From NCBI GenBank assembly GCA_003552885.1, contig PUPA01000021.1:1-11408 (forward strand): a DNA stretch of 11,408 bases. Reading direction: 5' to 3'. Numbering within the stretch: the stretch's first letter is position 1; every line of letters begins with the position of its first letter. The stretch comes from Natrialbaceae archaeon. GTDB lineage: Archaea; Halobacteriota; Halobacteria; Halobacteriales; Natrialbaceae. Made by a program: the position numbers and the translations under genes. The notes below the pieces were generated by a model. It worked only from the letters and a program-made list of their open reading frames with translations. It made no database searches and had not been told where the DNA came from. Positions 1 to 5,979 of the stretch are shown here, piece by piece.

Positions 1-81
1 ATGGTCCGGTTTCTCGCCAGCGACCGTTCGAGTTACATGACCGGCCAGGTGCTCGGCATCAACGGGGGGATGGAATGGTGA
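1..81 (+). CDS. Short-chain dehydrogenase/reductase (FabG-like), C-terminal fragment
   Basis: Only the last 26 residues are in the window, read in frame 1 to a TGA at 79-81; the 5' part lies upstream. The tail contains FLASDRSSYMTGQ followed by INGGMEW. This is the C-terminal signature of SDR-family NAD(P)H oxidoreductases such as 3-oxoacyl-ACP reductase (FabG) and acetoacetyl-CoA reductase: an 'FLAS-D-xSY-TGQ' turn, then an 'NGG' end. The catalytic Ser-Tyr-Lys and the nucleotide-binding Gly motif are not visible, so substrate and cofactor cannot be judged. The stop overlaps the start of the thiolase by 7 bases, so the two genes are almost certainly co-transcribed and translationally coupled. 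Next to a thiolase, a 3-ketoacyl-CoA reductase or 3-hydroxyacyl-CoA dehydrogenase is the natural guess, but that is inference from context. Confidence 0.8.
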   Translation: MVRFLASDRSSYMTGQVLGINGGMEW

Positions 82-1244
82 GCCGGGCGCCGATCGCCGG
101 CGTCGGGATGACGCCGTTCGGGAAGTCCCCGGAGCGGACCGCCCGGGAGCTGTTCGGCGATGCCGCGAGCGAGGCCATCGCGGACGCCGGAATCGAGCCT
201 GCGGCCGTCGAGGAGGTGTTCTACGGCAACTTCATGGGCGAGTTCGCCGAGGGACAGGGTCACCAGGGGCCGATGGCCGCCGAGGCCGCCGGCGTCACCG
301 CCCCCGCCACCCGCTTCGACAGCGCCTGTGCGTCGAGCGGCGTGGCGGTCCGCTTTGGCGCCCGGGCCGTCGCACGCGGCGACGTCGACGTCGCGCTCGT
401 CGGCGGTGCCGAGCGGATGACGAACCTCTCGACGGCCGACGGCACCTCGGCGCTGGCCGCCGCCGCGGACGCCCTCTGGGAGATCCGTGCCGGCGTTACC
501 TTCCCGGGAGCGTACTCGCTTATGGCCAACCGCTACTTCCACGAACACGGCGGTGGACGGGAGGAGCTGGCCCACGTCGCGGTGAAAAACCACGAGAACG
601 CCGTCGAGAACGAGCTGGCACAGTTCCAGCGGGCGATCGAGGTCGAAGACGTCTTGGAGGCGCCGACCGTCTGTTCGCCGTTCGGCCTCTATGACTGCTC
701 GCCGATGAGCGACGGTGCCAGCGCCGCGGTGTTGGTCAGCGACGAGTACGCCGACGAACACGGCCTCGAGACGCCGGTCGCGATCACGGGGACGGGCCAG
801 GGGAGCGACCGGCTGGCGCTCCACGACCGGGCGTCGATGGTCGAAACCCCGGCGGCCCGGCGAGCCGGCGAGCGGGCGTTCGCCGAGGCGGGGATCGAGC
901 CCGCCGACGTCGACGTCGCGGAGGTCCACGACTGCTTTACGATCGCCGAGGTGCTCGCCCTCGAGTCGCTCGGCTTCTACGAGCCCGGGGAGGGCCTCGC
1001 CGCCGCCAGGGAGGGCGAGACGACCGCCGACGGCGAGCTGCCGGTGAACCTCTCGGGCGGGCTGAAGGCGAAAGGCCACCCCGTCGGCGCGACCGGCTGT
1101 GCACAGATCTCCGAGCTGACGAAGCTGTTGCGTGGCGATCACGTAAACAGCGACGCGGTCGCCGACGCGGAGGTCGGAGTCACCCACAACGCGGGTGGCA
1201 CCGTCGCCAGCTGTGTGGTCACCGTCCTGGAGGTGATGGGATGA
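75..1244 (+). CDS. Thiolase-family protein (acetyl-CoA acetyltransferase / SCP-x type), catalytic subunit
   Basis: A 389-residue thiolase-fold protein with the usual length and duplicated-domain organisation. The candidate nucleophile is Cys85 in FDSACASSG. Other active-site motifs are VHDCF (His285, Cys287), GGLKAKGHPVGATG (His335) and HNAGG (371-375). The HDCF motif and the lack of the classical C-terminal CxGGGQG loop place it with the archaeal/SCP-x-like thiolases rather than bacterial PhaA or FadA. Thiolases reversibly condense two acyl-CoAs, or cleave beta-ketoacyl-CoA, in the cytosol. The gene overlaps the upstream SDR by 7 bases and the downstream DUF35 gene by 4 (ATGA). In archaea such thiolases work with a DUF35/OB-fold partner, as in haloarchaeal two-subunit beta-ketothiolases and the methanogen thiolase/HMG-CoA synthase complex. 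Substrate chain length and direction cannot be read from sequence. The ATG at 75 was chosen because the N-terminus starts directly at the first beta strand. Confidence 0.9.
   Translation: MVSRAPIAGVGMTPFGKSPERTARELFGDAASEAIADAGIEPAAVEEVFYGNFMGEFAEGQGHQGPMAAEAAGVTAPATRFDSACASSGVAVRFGARAVARGDVDVALVGGAERMTNLSTADGTSALAAAADALWEIRAGVTFPGAYSLMANRYFHEHGGGREELAHVAVKNHENAVENELAQFQRAIEVEDVLEAPTVCSPFGLYDCSPMSDGASAAVLVSDEYADEHGLETPVAITGTGQGSDRLALHDRASMVETPAARRAGERAFAEAGIEPADVDVAEVHDCFTIAEVLALESLGFYEPGEGLAAAREGETTADGELPVNLSGGLKAKGHPVGATGCAQISELTKLLRGDHVNSDAVADAEVGVTHNAGGTVASCVVTVLEVMG
1229..1236 (+). promoter_or_regulatory. Strong Shine-Dalgarno site for the DUF35 gene
   Basis: GGAGGTGA lies inside the last codons of the thiolase gene, 4 bases before the ATG at 1241. 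It matches the archaeal 16S rRNA tail (anti-SD CACCTCC) over its full length. It fixes the start of the downstream gene and suggests the DUF35 subunit is independently well translated rather than relying only on stop-restart at the ATGA overlap. Confidence 0.7.
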
Positions 1245-1624
1245 GCGAGACGGTTCGTGACGCCGGCTACGACGACTTCCTCGACGCCGTAGAGGACGGG
1301 GAGCCGTACTACCTCGAGGGCTCCGAAGGTGACGGCTGGCTCCCGCCGCGGTCGGTCGATCCGAACACCGGCGGCGAGCTGAGCGAGGAGCCGCTCCCGG
1401 AGGTCGGCGAACTCGAGTCGTACACCGTCACCCAGGTCGCCTCGCCGGCGTTCGTCGACGACGCCCCGTTCGTCGTCGGCGTCGCCTCGTTCGGACCGGT
1501 CGGGGCCACCGGGATGGTCGTCGGGGTCGATCCGGACGACGTCGAGATCGGCATGACCGTCGAGCTGGGCGTCGAGCGAACCGAAACGACCGACGACCGG
1601 GTGCTCGTCTTCCACCCCCGGTAG
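1241..1624 (+). CDS. DUF35 / OB-fold protein, thiolase partner, zinc ribbon degenerate
   Basis: A 127-residue acidic protein. It has an N-terminal helix (about 5-20, DAGYDDFLDAVEDGE), the remnant of a rubredoxin-like ribbon (about 22-50), and an OB-fold (about 55-125) with the family core SYTVTQVASPAF and GVASFGPVGATG. It belongs to the 'zinc ribbon and OB-fold' DUF35 family, whose members pair with archaeal thiolases as a scaffold or acyl-CoA-binding subunit. The 4-base overlap with the thiolase and the shared operon support that pairing. Oddity: the protein has no cysteine at all. Where relatives have a C-x-x-(C/H) then C-x-x-C ribbon around the WLPPR motif, this one has Gly27, Asp31, Asp40 and Thr43, so it cannot bind the structural zinc in the usual way. 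The rest of the fold looks intact, so I read it as a functional but zinc-free variant rather than a pseudogene. Confidence 0.85.
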   Translation: MSETVRDAGYDDFLDAVEDGEPYYLEGSEGDGWLPPRSVDPNTGGELSEEPLPEVGELESYTVTQVASPAFVDDAPFVVGVASFGPVGATGMVVGVDPDDVEIGMTVELGVERTETTDDRVLVFHPR

Positions 1625-1629
1625 ACGGT

Positions 1630-1647
1630 CCGGCTCCGAATAGCCGG
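1630..1647 (+). repeat. Small inverted repeat after the SDR-thiolase-DUF35 operon
   Basis: CCGGCT and AGCCGG form a perfect 6-base stem around a 6-base loop, starting 6 bases after the DUF35 stop codon. There is no T-run after it, so a role in transcription termination is only possible, not shown. An alternative 5-base pairing (CCGAA/TTCGG, 1636-1652) overlaps it. Confidence 0.3.
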
Positions 1648-1745
1648 TTCGGCCGCTGGCATCCGGCCCGTGGCGGCGGTGACCTGACGTCTCCAGTGGT
1701 GGCAGTAATCGGACGTCGTCCCGCGGACGAGTTCCCGACACCGGT

Positions 1746-1757
1746 GACCTTTTGCCC
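1746..1757 (+). promoter_or_regulatory. Candidate TATA-like box for purM
   Basis: GACCTTTTGCCC is the only A/T-richer patch in the purM upstream region. Its T-run is centred about 27 bases before the ATG, the archaeal TATA-box distance for a leaderless transcript. The match is weak, so this is a positional inference. Confidence 0.35.
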
Positions 1758-1778
1758 GTTCACGGTGGTGGTTCGGGC

Positions 1779-2756
1779 ATGTCCGGAGAGACCGACGGAC
1801 TCACCTACGCCGACGTCGGCGTCGACATCGACGCCAGCGAGGACGCGACGGCCGCGTTGCTCGCGGCGTTCGGGGGGGAGCTGACGACCGAGTACGCCGG
1901 CTTGCTCGACATCGGCGACCGCTATCTCGCCCTGGCGACCGACGGCGTCGGGACGAAGCTGCTCGTCGCCGAGGCCGTCGGCGACTTCTCGACGATCGGG
2001 ATCGACTGTATCGCGATGAACGTAAACGACCTGGTCGCCGCGGGCGTCGAGCCGGTGGCGTTCGTCGACTACCTCGCCGTCGAGGAGCCCGACGACGGGC
2101 TCACGGCGGAGATCGGACGGGGGCTCGCGGTCGGGCTCGAGGAGGCCGATCTCGCCTTGCTGGGTGGGGAGACCGCCGTCATGCCCGAGGTGATCTCGGG
2201 GTTCGACCTCGCCGGGACCTGTGCGGGGCTGGCCGAGAAAGGCGAGTTGCTCGACGGCGAGGCCGCCGTCGGCGACGCGCTCGTGGGGATCCCCTCCAGT
2301 GGGATCCACTCGAACGGGCTGACGCTGGCCCGGGAGGCCGTCACGCGGGCACACTCATACGGGGATCCGTTCCCGCCGGCGCCCGACCGGACGATCGGCG
2401 AGGAGCTTCTGACCCCCACCCGGCTGTACGGCTACCTGCTCGAGCCGATGCGCGACCACGACGTCCACGCGGCGGCTCACGTCACCGGCGGCGGCCTCAC
2501 GAACCTCCTTCGGATGGGCGATCGCCGGTACGTCGTCGACGATCCACTGCCGACCCAGCCCGTCTTCGAGTTCGTCCGGGCGGAGGGATCGGTCCCCCAC
2601 GAGGAGATGTACCGGACGTTCAACATGGGCACGGGGTTCGTCGTCGCGGCCCCGCCCGCCCGTGCTCGGGCGTTCGCCGAGGCGACGGACGGACGGCTGA
2701 TCGGGCGCGTCGAGGAGGGCGAGGGCGTCGAGATCGACGGACTCACCCTCTCTTGA
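1779..2756 (+). CDS. purM: Phosphoribosylformylglycinamidine cyclo-ligase (AIR synthetase)
   Basis: A 325-residue PurM, which closes the imidazole ring: FGAM + ATP to 5-aminoimidazole ribonucleotide, the fifth step of de novo purine synthesis, in the cytosol. Family motifs occur in order: LATDGVGTK (52-60), GIDCIAMNVNDLVAAG (74-89), the LLGGETAVMP ATP-binding segment (127-136), SGIHSNGLTLAR (174-185), HVTGGGLTN (234-242) and FNMGTG (281-286). The length is normal and no motif is missing. The ATG at 1779 is preferred over an in-frame TTG at 1752 because MSGETDGLTYADVGVDI matches the usual archaeal N-terminus, and because a TTTT-centred box lies about 27 bases upstream, fitting a leaderless mRNA. 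The gene is monocistronic here: it follows the thiolase operon after a 154-base gap and converges on the gene at 2806-3126. Confidence 0.97.
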   Translation: MSGETDGLTYADVGVDIDASEDATAALLAAFGGELTTEYAGLLDIGDRYLALATDGVGTKLLVAEAVGDFSTIGIDCIAMNVNDLVAAGVEPVAFVDYLAVEEPDDGLTAEIGRGLAVGLEEADLALLGGETAVMPEVISGFDLAGTCAGLAEKGELLDGEAAVGDALVGIPSSGIHSNGLTLAREAVTRAHSYGDPFPPAPDRTIGEELLTPTRLYGYLLEPMRDHDVHAAAHVTGGGLTNLLRMGDRRYVVDDPLPTQPVFEFVRAEGSVPHEEMYRTFNMGTGFVVAAPPARARAFAEATDGRLIGRVEEGEGVEIDGLTLS

Positions 2757-2788
2757 GGCTGCCGACCCGCCGACGTCCGATCCCGGAG

Positions 2789-2823
2789 CCGAGGGGGCCG
2801 ACCGATCAGTCGGCCCGGCTCGG
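2789..2823. terminator. Strong hairpin between convergent purM and the small gene
   Basis: GGGCCGAC (2795-2802) and GTCGGCCC (2809-2816) form a perfect 8-base stem with a 6-base loop. CCGAG (2789-2793) and CTCGG (2819-2823) can extend it by 5 pairs after a small internal loop. It starts about 30 bases past the purM stop and covers the last codons of the minus-strand gene ending at 2806, so it could act on both convergent transcripts. There is no T-run, so termination is inferred from position and stem strength; transcript stabilisation is an alternative. Confidence 0.4.
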
Positions 2824-3126
2824 ACCGCCGGCGCTCTGGACGCGCCAGCTGCCCTCGATCCCACAGGCCTCCCGTTCCGTGTACTCGATCTCCGTATCGT
2901 CGTCGATCCGTGGCCCGCCCTCGACGCGTTCGACCCGGAGGGGGACGTCCAAACTGTTCCCACAGCAGCCGACGCCGACGAACTCCTCCCACCGGTCGCC
3001 GGGACGCGCGCGCTCGCGGGTCTTCCGGAGGAAGGCCACGAACGACGGCTTCTCGACCTGGAACCGACCCCATCCCGAGAGGTCCGCGGGGTAGGAGACG
3101 ACGATCCGCTCTGCGCGCTCGCTCAT
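2806..3126 (-). CDS. Small acidic protein with CC motif, function unknown
   Basis: A 106-residue protein I cannot assign to a characterised family. It reads as real: the acid-rich composition is halophilic, it sits in the right place between convergent and upstream neighbours, and a good TATA-like box lies 25 bases before its ATG. Visible features are SYPADLSGWGRFQVEKPSF near the N-terminus, a basic patch (FLRKTRERARPGDRW, 32-46), a glycine-rich GVGCCGNSLDVPLRV segment (51-65) with adjacent Cys54-Cys55, and a third Cys88 in EACGIEG. There is no signal peptide or membrane segment, so it is cytosolic. The three cysteines could form a metal or redox site, but three alone do not define one. It lies 64 bases downstream of topA on the same strand, so read-through from topA is possible alongside its own promoter. 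Confidence 0.75.
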   Translation of the reverse strand: MSERAERIVVSYPADLSGWGRFQVEKPSFVAFLRKTRERARPGDRWEEFVGVGCCGNSLDVPLRVERVEGGPRIDDDTEIEYTEREACGIEGSWRVQSAGGPSRAD

Positions 3127-3139
3127 GGTCGGGGTACGC

Positions 3140-3189
3140 CGCGGGGAAGTATAGCCTCGTCGCCCGCGGGGAAGTATAGGGTCGTCGCC
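3140..3189. repeat. Tandem direct repeat, two 25-base copies, carrying a TATA-like box
   Basis: Copies at 3140-3164 and 3165-3189 are identical at 23 of 25 positions; the only change is CC to GG at 3155-3156 versus 3180-3181. Each copy includes the plus-strand word GGGGAAGTATAG, which reads CTATACTTCCCC on the minus strand. The pair fills almost the whole gap between the topA stop (3191) and the small gene's start (3126). Confidence 0.9.
3145..3158 (-). promoter_or_regulatory. TATA-like promoter box of the small gene (proximal copy)
   Basis: On the minus strand this reads as a purine-rich stretch then CTATACTTCC, with TATA centred 25 bases before the ATG at 3126. That spacing puts the transcription start at the start codon, a leaderless mRNA. 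The same box is repeated 25 bases further upstream in the second repeat copy (TATA around 3176). Confidence 0.6.
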
Positions 3190-3190
3190 C

Positions 3191-5719
3191 TCAGGCGTTC
3201 GCCTTCCAGCTCCGGAGCCGATCGGCGCTGACCCCCTCGACGTTCTCCGCGACGGCGTCGGGGTCGGCCTCCGCCAGGTCGGCGACGCTCTCGATGCCGG
3301 CCGCAGCGAGCTTCGCTGCGGTCTTCGCCCCGATGCCGGCGAGGCTCTCGAGGTCCGATCCGGACTCGCTCTCGCGGGCCTGGAACTCCCGGTAGTTACA
3401 GATCGGACAGCCGAGCTCCCAGGGTTCGTCGCCGTTGTGGATCACGAGCTCCGGCAGCCCGTGTTCTTCACAGTACTCGTCGGTGACTTCGATCTCGCCC
3501 CGGCGGGGCAGCGGTAGTGAGTACTCACAGTCGGGATAGCGCGTACAGCCCACCAGTCGAGAGCCGCTCTGGAGGGTCTTGATCGCGAGTTCGCCGCCCG
3601 CTTCGACGGCTTCGCCGTCTCCGTCCTGCGACGCCTCCGACGTCGCGCCGTCTCCACACTCGGGACAGTCGCCGAGGATCGGCCCCTCGCCGGCCGCTTC
3701 GGCCTTACAGAGCGGACAGCCGTGGACGAACGTCTGCCGCCCCGCGAGCATCTTTACCTCCCTGAGGCCGTGGACCTCACACCGGTCTTCCAGGATCAGG
3801 GGTTTGCCGGTCGAGGGCAGCGGCAGGGTGAACTCACAGTCGGGGTAGCCGTCACAGCCGACGAAGTACGAGCCGTACCGGCTTCGACGAACGAGCAGGT
3901 CCTCCCCACACTCCGGACACGGTCCGAGGCGTTTGTCGTCTTTGAGCGACTCCCGGAGGTGGTCACCGATCTCCTCGCGGGAGTCGGCGAGCTCCTCGAA
4001 GATGTCCGCGAGCATCTCCCGGGATTCGGCCGTGACCTCCGCTAAGGTGGCCTCGCCGGCCGCGATGGCGTCCATATCGGCCTCGAGCTGGGCGGTCATC
4101 TCCTCGCTTACCACCCGGTCTGCGAAGCTCTCGGCGGCCTCGACGACGGCCGTCGCGAGCCGGGTCGGCCGCGGCGGATCGTTCTCGACGTACCCCCTGT
4201 CGTAGAGCTTCTCGACGATCTCGTGTCGGGTCGCTTTCGTTCCGATCCCCATCACCTCCATCGTCTCGATGAGCCGCGACTGGCCGTACCGCCGTGGCGG
4301 CTGGGTCTCCTTTTCCTCGAGTTCGACCTCGTCGACCGCCAGCCGCTGGCCCTCCTCGACGGCGGGGACGTGGTTCTCGCTCGTCGAGAAATACGGGTAG
4401 ACCTCGTGGTAGCCCGCCTCGAGGAGCCGCTTGCCGTTTGCCTTCAGCCGGCAGCCGTCGGCGTCGGCGACGATCTTCAGGTGCTCCCAGACGGCAGGTT
4501 CGGCCACGGTCGCGAAGAAACGCCGGACGACGAGCTCGTAGACCTTCCACTCGCTTTCGTCCACGTCGCCGCCGCGGGTCGGGATCTCGCCGGTCGGGTG
4601 GATCGGCGGGTGGTCGGTGGTCTCCTCGTCGCCTTCGGTGGGGACGAGCTCGTCGGCTCCGAGTAGGAGGTCCGCCGACTCCCCGAGGACCGGGTGATCG
4701 GCGAACTCCCCGACCAGCTCCGCCGGCTCCAGCTCCCCGGGGTAGACCGTGTTGTCGGTCCGGGGGTAGGTGATGTAGCCGGCGGTGTAGAGATCCTCGG
4801 CGATCGACATCGCCCGCTTCGCCGAGAAGCCGATCGCACTCGCCGCGCGGATGAACTGAGTCGTGTTGAACGGCGCCGGCGGCTCGTCGGTCCGGCGTCG
4901 CCGGTTCACGTCGACGACGGTCGCCGACTCCGCGCCGGCGAGGGCGTCGTAGGCCTCCTCGGCAGCCGTCCCGTCCGTGATGCGCTCGGCCTCGTTGCCC
5001 TCCTCGTCGCGATAGAAGTACTGGGCCTGAAAGGAGTCGCCGTTTCGGGCGAGCTCGGCGAACAGCTCCCAGTAGGTCTCGGGGTCGAACGCCTCGATCT
5101 CGCGTTCCCGGTCGACGATCAGCTTCAGCGCCGGCGACTGGACCCGGCCGACGGAGATGAAGTCCTCGCCGAGCTGACCGGAGGTCAGGGAGAGAAACCG
5201 CGTCAGCGCCGCCCCCCAGATCAGGTCGATGATCTGTCTGGCCTCGCCGGCCGCCGCGAGGTCGAAGTCGATCTCGTCGGGCTCGTCGAACGCCCGTCTG
5301 ACCTCGCCCTCGGTGATCGAGGAGAACCGGACCCGCCTGACGGGCACCTCCTCGTCGACCTCGCGGACGATCTCGTAGGCCTCCTTGCCGATGAGCTCCC
5401 CCTCGCGGTCGTAGTCGGTGGCGATCGTCACGAGCTCCGCCTTCCGGGTGAGGATCCGGAGCGTGGCGACGATGTCCTCTCTCGTCGCTCGCTTCTCGAC
5501 GTCTGCGTCGACGAGCTCGACGGGCTCGACGTCGCGCCACTCCCCGTACTCCGGCGGGAAGTCGACGCCGACGACGTGTCCGGAGAGGCCCACACAGCGC
5601 GTCCCCCCCCACTCGTAGACGTTCACCCCCCGCTCGCGGCTCGCGTCCATCGAGCCGCCGCTCAGGATCTCGGCGATCCGCCGTGCGGCGTTGTCCTTCT
5701 CCGTGACGATCAGCTCCAC
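3191..5719 (-). CDS. topA: DNA topoisomerase I (type IA)
   Basis: An 842-residue type IA topoisomerase, which relaxes negative supercoils by passing strands through a transient 5'-phosphotyrosine break. An N-terminal TOPRIM domain carries Glu7 (TEKDNA) and the metal-binding D102-x-D104-x-E106 (ATDYDREGELIG). The toroidal core has ISVGRVQSPAL (188-198), the catalytic Tyr318 in GYITYPRTDN and MGIGTKATRHEI (490-501). The C-terminus has four zinc modules: C601/C604/C622/C628, C647/H650/C668/C671, C685/C688/C725/C731 and C750/H753/C771/C774. A helix-hairpin-helix tail follows (789-842, LAGIGAKTAAKLAAAGI). It lacks a reverse-gyrase helicase domain, as expected for a non-thermophile. The start is GTG at 5719, supported by a perfect Shine-Dalgarno site 7 bases upstream and by the N-terminus beginning at the first TOPRIM strand. 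All catalytic residues are present. Confidence 0.97.
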   Translation of the reverse strand: MELIVTEKDNAARRIAEILSGGSMDASRERGVNVYEWGGTRCVGLSGHVVGVDFPPEYGEWRDVEPVELVDADVEKRATREDIVATLRILTRKAELVTIATDYDREGELIGKEAYEIVREVDEEVPVRRVRFSSITEGEVRRAFDEPDEIDFDLAAAGEARQIIDLIWGAALTRFLSLTSGQLGEDFISVGRVQSPALKLIVDREREIEAFDPETYWELFAELARNGDSFQAQYFYRDEEGNEAERITDGTAAEEAYDALAGAESATVVDVNRRRRTDEPPAPFNTTQFIRAASAIGFSAKRAMSIAEDLYTAGYITYPRTDNTVYPGELEPAELVGEFADHPVLGESADLLLGADELVPTEGDEETTDHPPIHPTGEIPTRGGDVDESEWKVYELVVRRFFATVAEPAVWEHLKIVADADGCRLKANGKRLLEAGYHEVYPYFSTSENHVPAVEEGQRLAVDEVELEEKETQPPRRYGQSRLIETMEVMGIGTKATRHEIVEKLYDRGYVENDPPRPTRLATAVVEAAESFADRVVSEEMTAQLEADMDAIAAGEATLAEVTAESREMLADIFEELADSREEIGDHLRESLKDDKRLGPCPECGEDLLVRRSRYGSYFVGCDGYPDCEFTLPLPSTGKPLILEDRCEVHGLREVKMLAGRQTFVHGCPLCKAEAAGEGPILGDCPECGDGATSEASQDGDGEAVEAGGELAIKTLQSGSRLVGCTRYPDCEYSLPLPRRGEIEVTDEYCEEHGLPELVIHNGDEPWELGCPICNYREFQARESESGSDLESLAGIGAKTAAKLAAAGIESVADLAEADPDAVAENVEGVSADRLRSWKANA

Positions 5720-5726
5720 GGCGGTT

Positions 5727-5733
5727 CACCTCC
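5727..5733 (-). promoter_or_regulatory. Shine-Dalgarno site of topA
   Basis: On the minus strand GGAGGTG stands 7 bases before the GTG start, fully complementary to the archaeal anti-SD. It decides the start codon and implies that topA mRNA has a leader, unlike several neighbours that appear leaderless. Confidence 0.75.
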
Positions 5734-5780
5734 CGGTGGCGGGGACTCGGTCATCGACGCCGGCTACGCCGGTCGGTCGG

Positions 5781-5796
5781 ATAATGCTTTCGGGAA
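5781..5796 (-). promoter_or_regulatory. Candidate BRE/TATA element of topA
   Basis: The minus strand reads CCCGAAAGCATTAT: a BRE-like CGAAA followed by an A/T-rich CATTAT, the best such patch in the region. A start about 26 bases downstream gives a leader of roughly 38 bases that contains the Shine-Dalgarno site. The box lies between the arms of an inverted repeat (CGGTCGGT 5770-5777, ACCGACCG 5797-5804). Confidence 0.45.
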
Positions 5797-5897
5797 ACCG
5801 ACCGAAGGCGTCGGATCGAGCGGGCGGTGTGGCCGGAACGCCCTCACGGCAGCCGGCGAGAGCCCCGCCCGGGGAGCCCGCGGTGGCGTGTCCCCGT

Positions 5898-5918
5898 CCG
5901 CCGTGTCGGCCACGGCGG
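5898..5918. repeat. Perfect 8-base dyad in the topA/MBL divergent promoter region
   Basis: CCGCCGTG (5898-5905) and CACGGCGG (5911-5918) form a perfect inverted repeat with a 5-base spacer, 62-82 bases upstream of the MBL gene. It could be an operator or the hairpin of an upstream leader. No gene is visible in the 260-base gap (5720-5979); the one minus-strand frame open across most of it has a basic, non-halophilic composition. Confidence 0.4.
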
Positions 5919-5979
5919 TTCGTATCAGCGGTGAGGGGCCGTCGAAACCGCTTTCGGTCGGCCGGACCCATAGCTCGCC

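Noticed and set aside
33..1187. Minus-strand open frame (384 residues) across the thiolase
   Set aside because: Antisense shadow of the thiolase gene, which has clear catalytic motifs on the plus strand.
1752..1778. TTG start adding nine residues to PurM
   Set aside because: The TTG falls inside the TATA-like patch, and the canonical N-terminus begins at the ATG at 1779.
3963..5729. Long minus-strand open frame (588 residues) within topA
   Set aside because: Arg/Gly/Pro-rich and basic, with no domain; it is the out-of-frame shadow of topA in high-G+C DNA.
5726..5971. Small minus-strand frame in the topA/MBL gap
   Set aside because: Basic Arg/Pro/Gly-rich product with no haloarchaeal acidic bias, overlapping both promoter regions.
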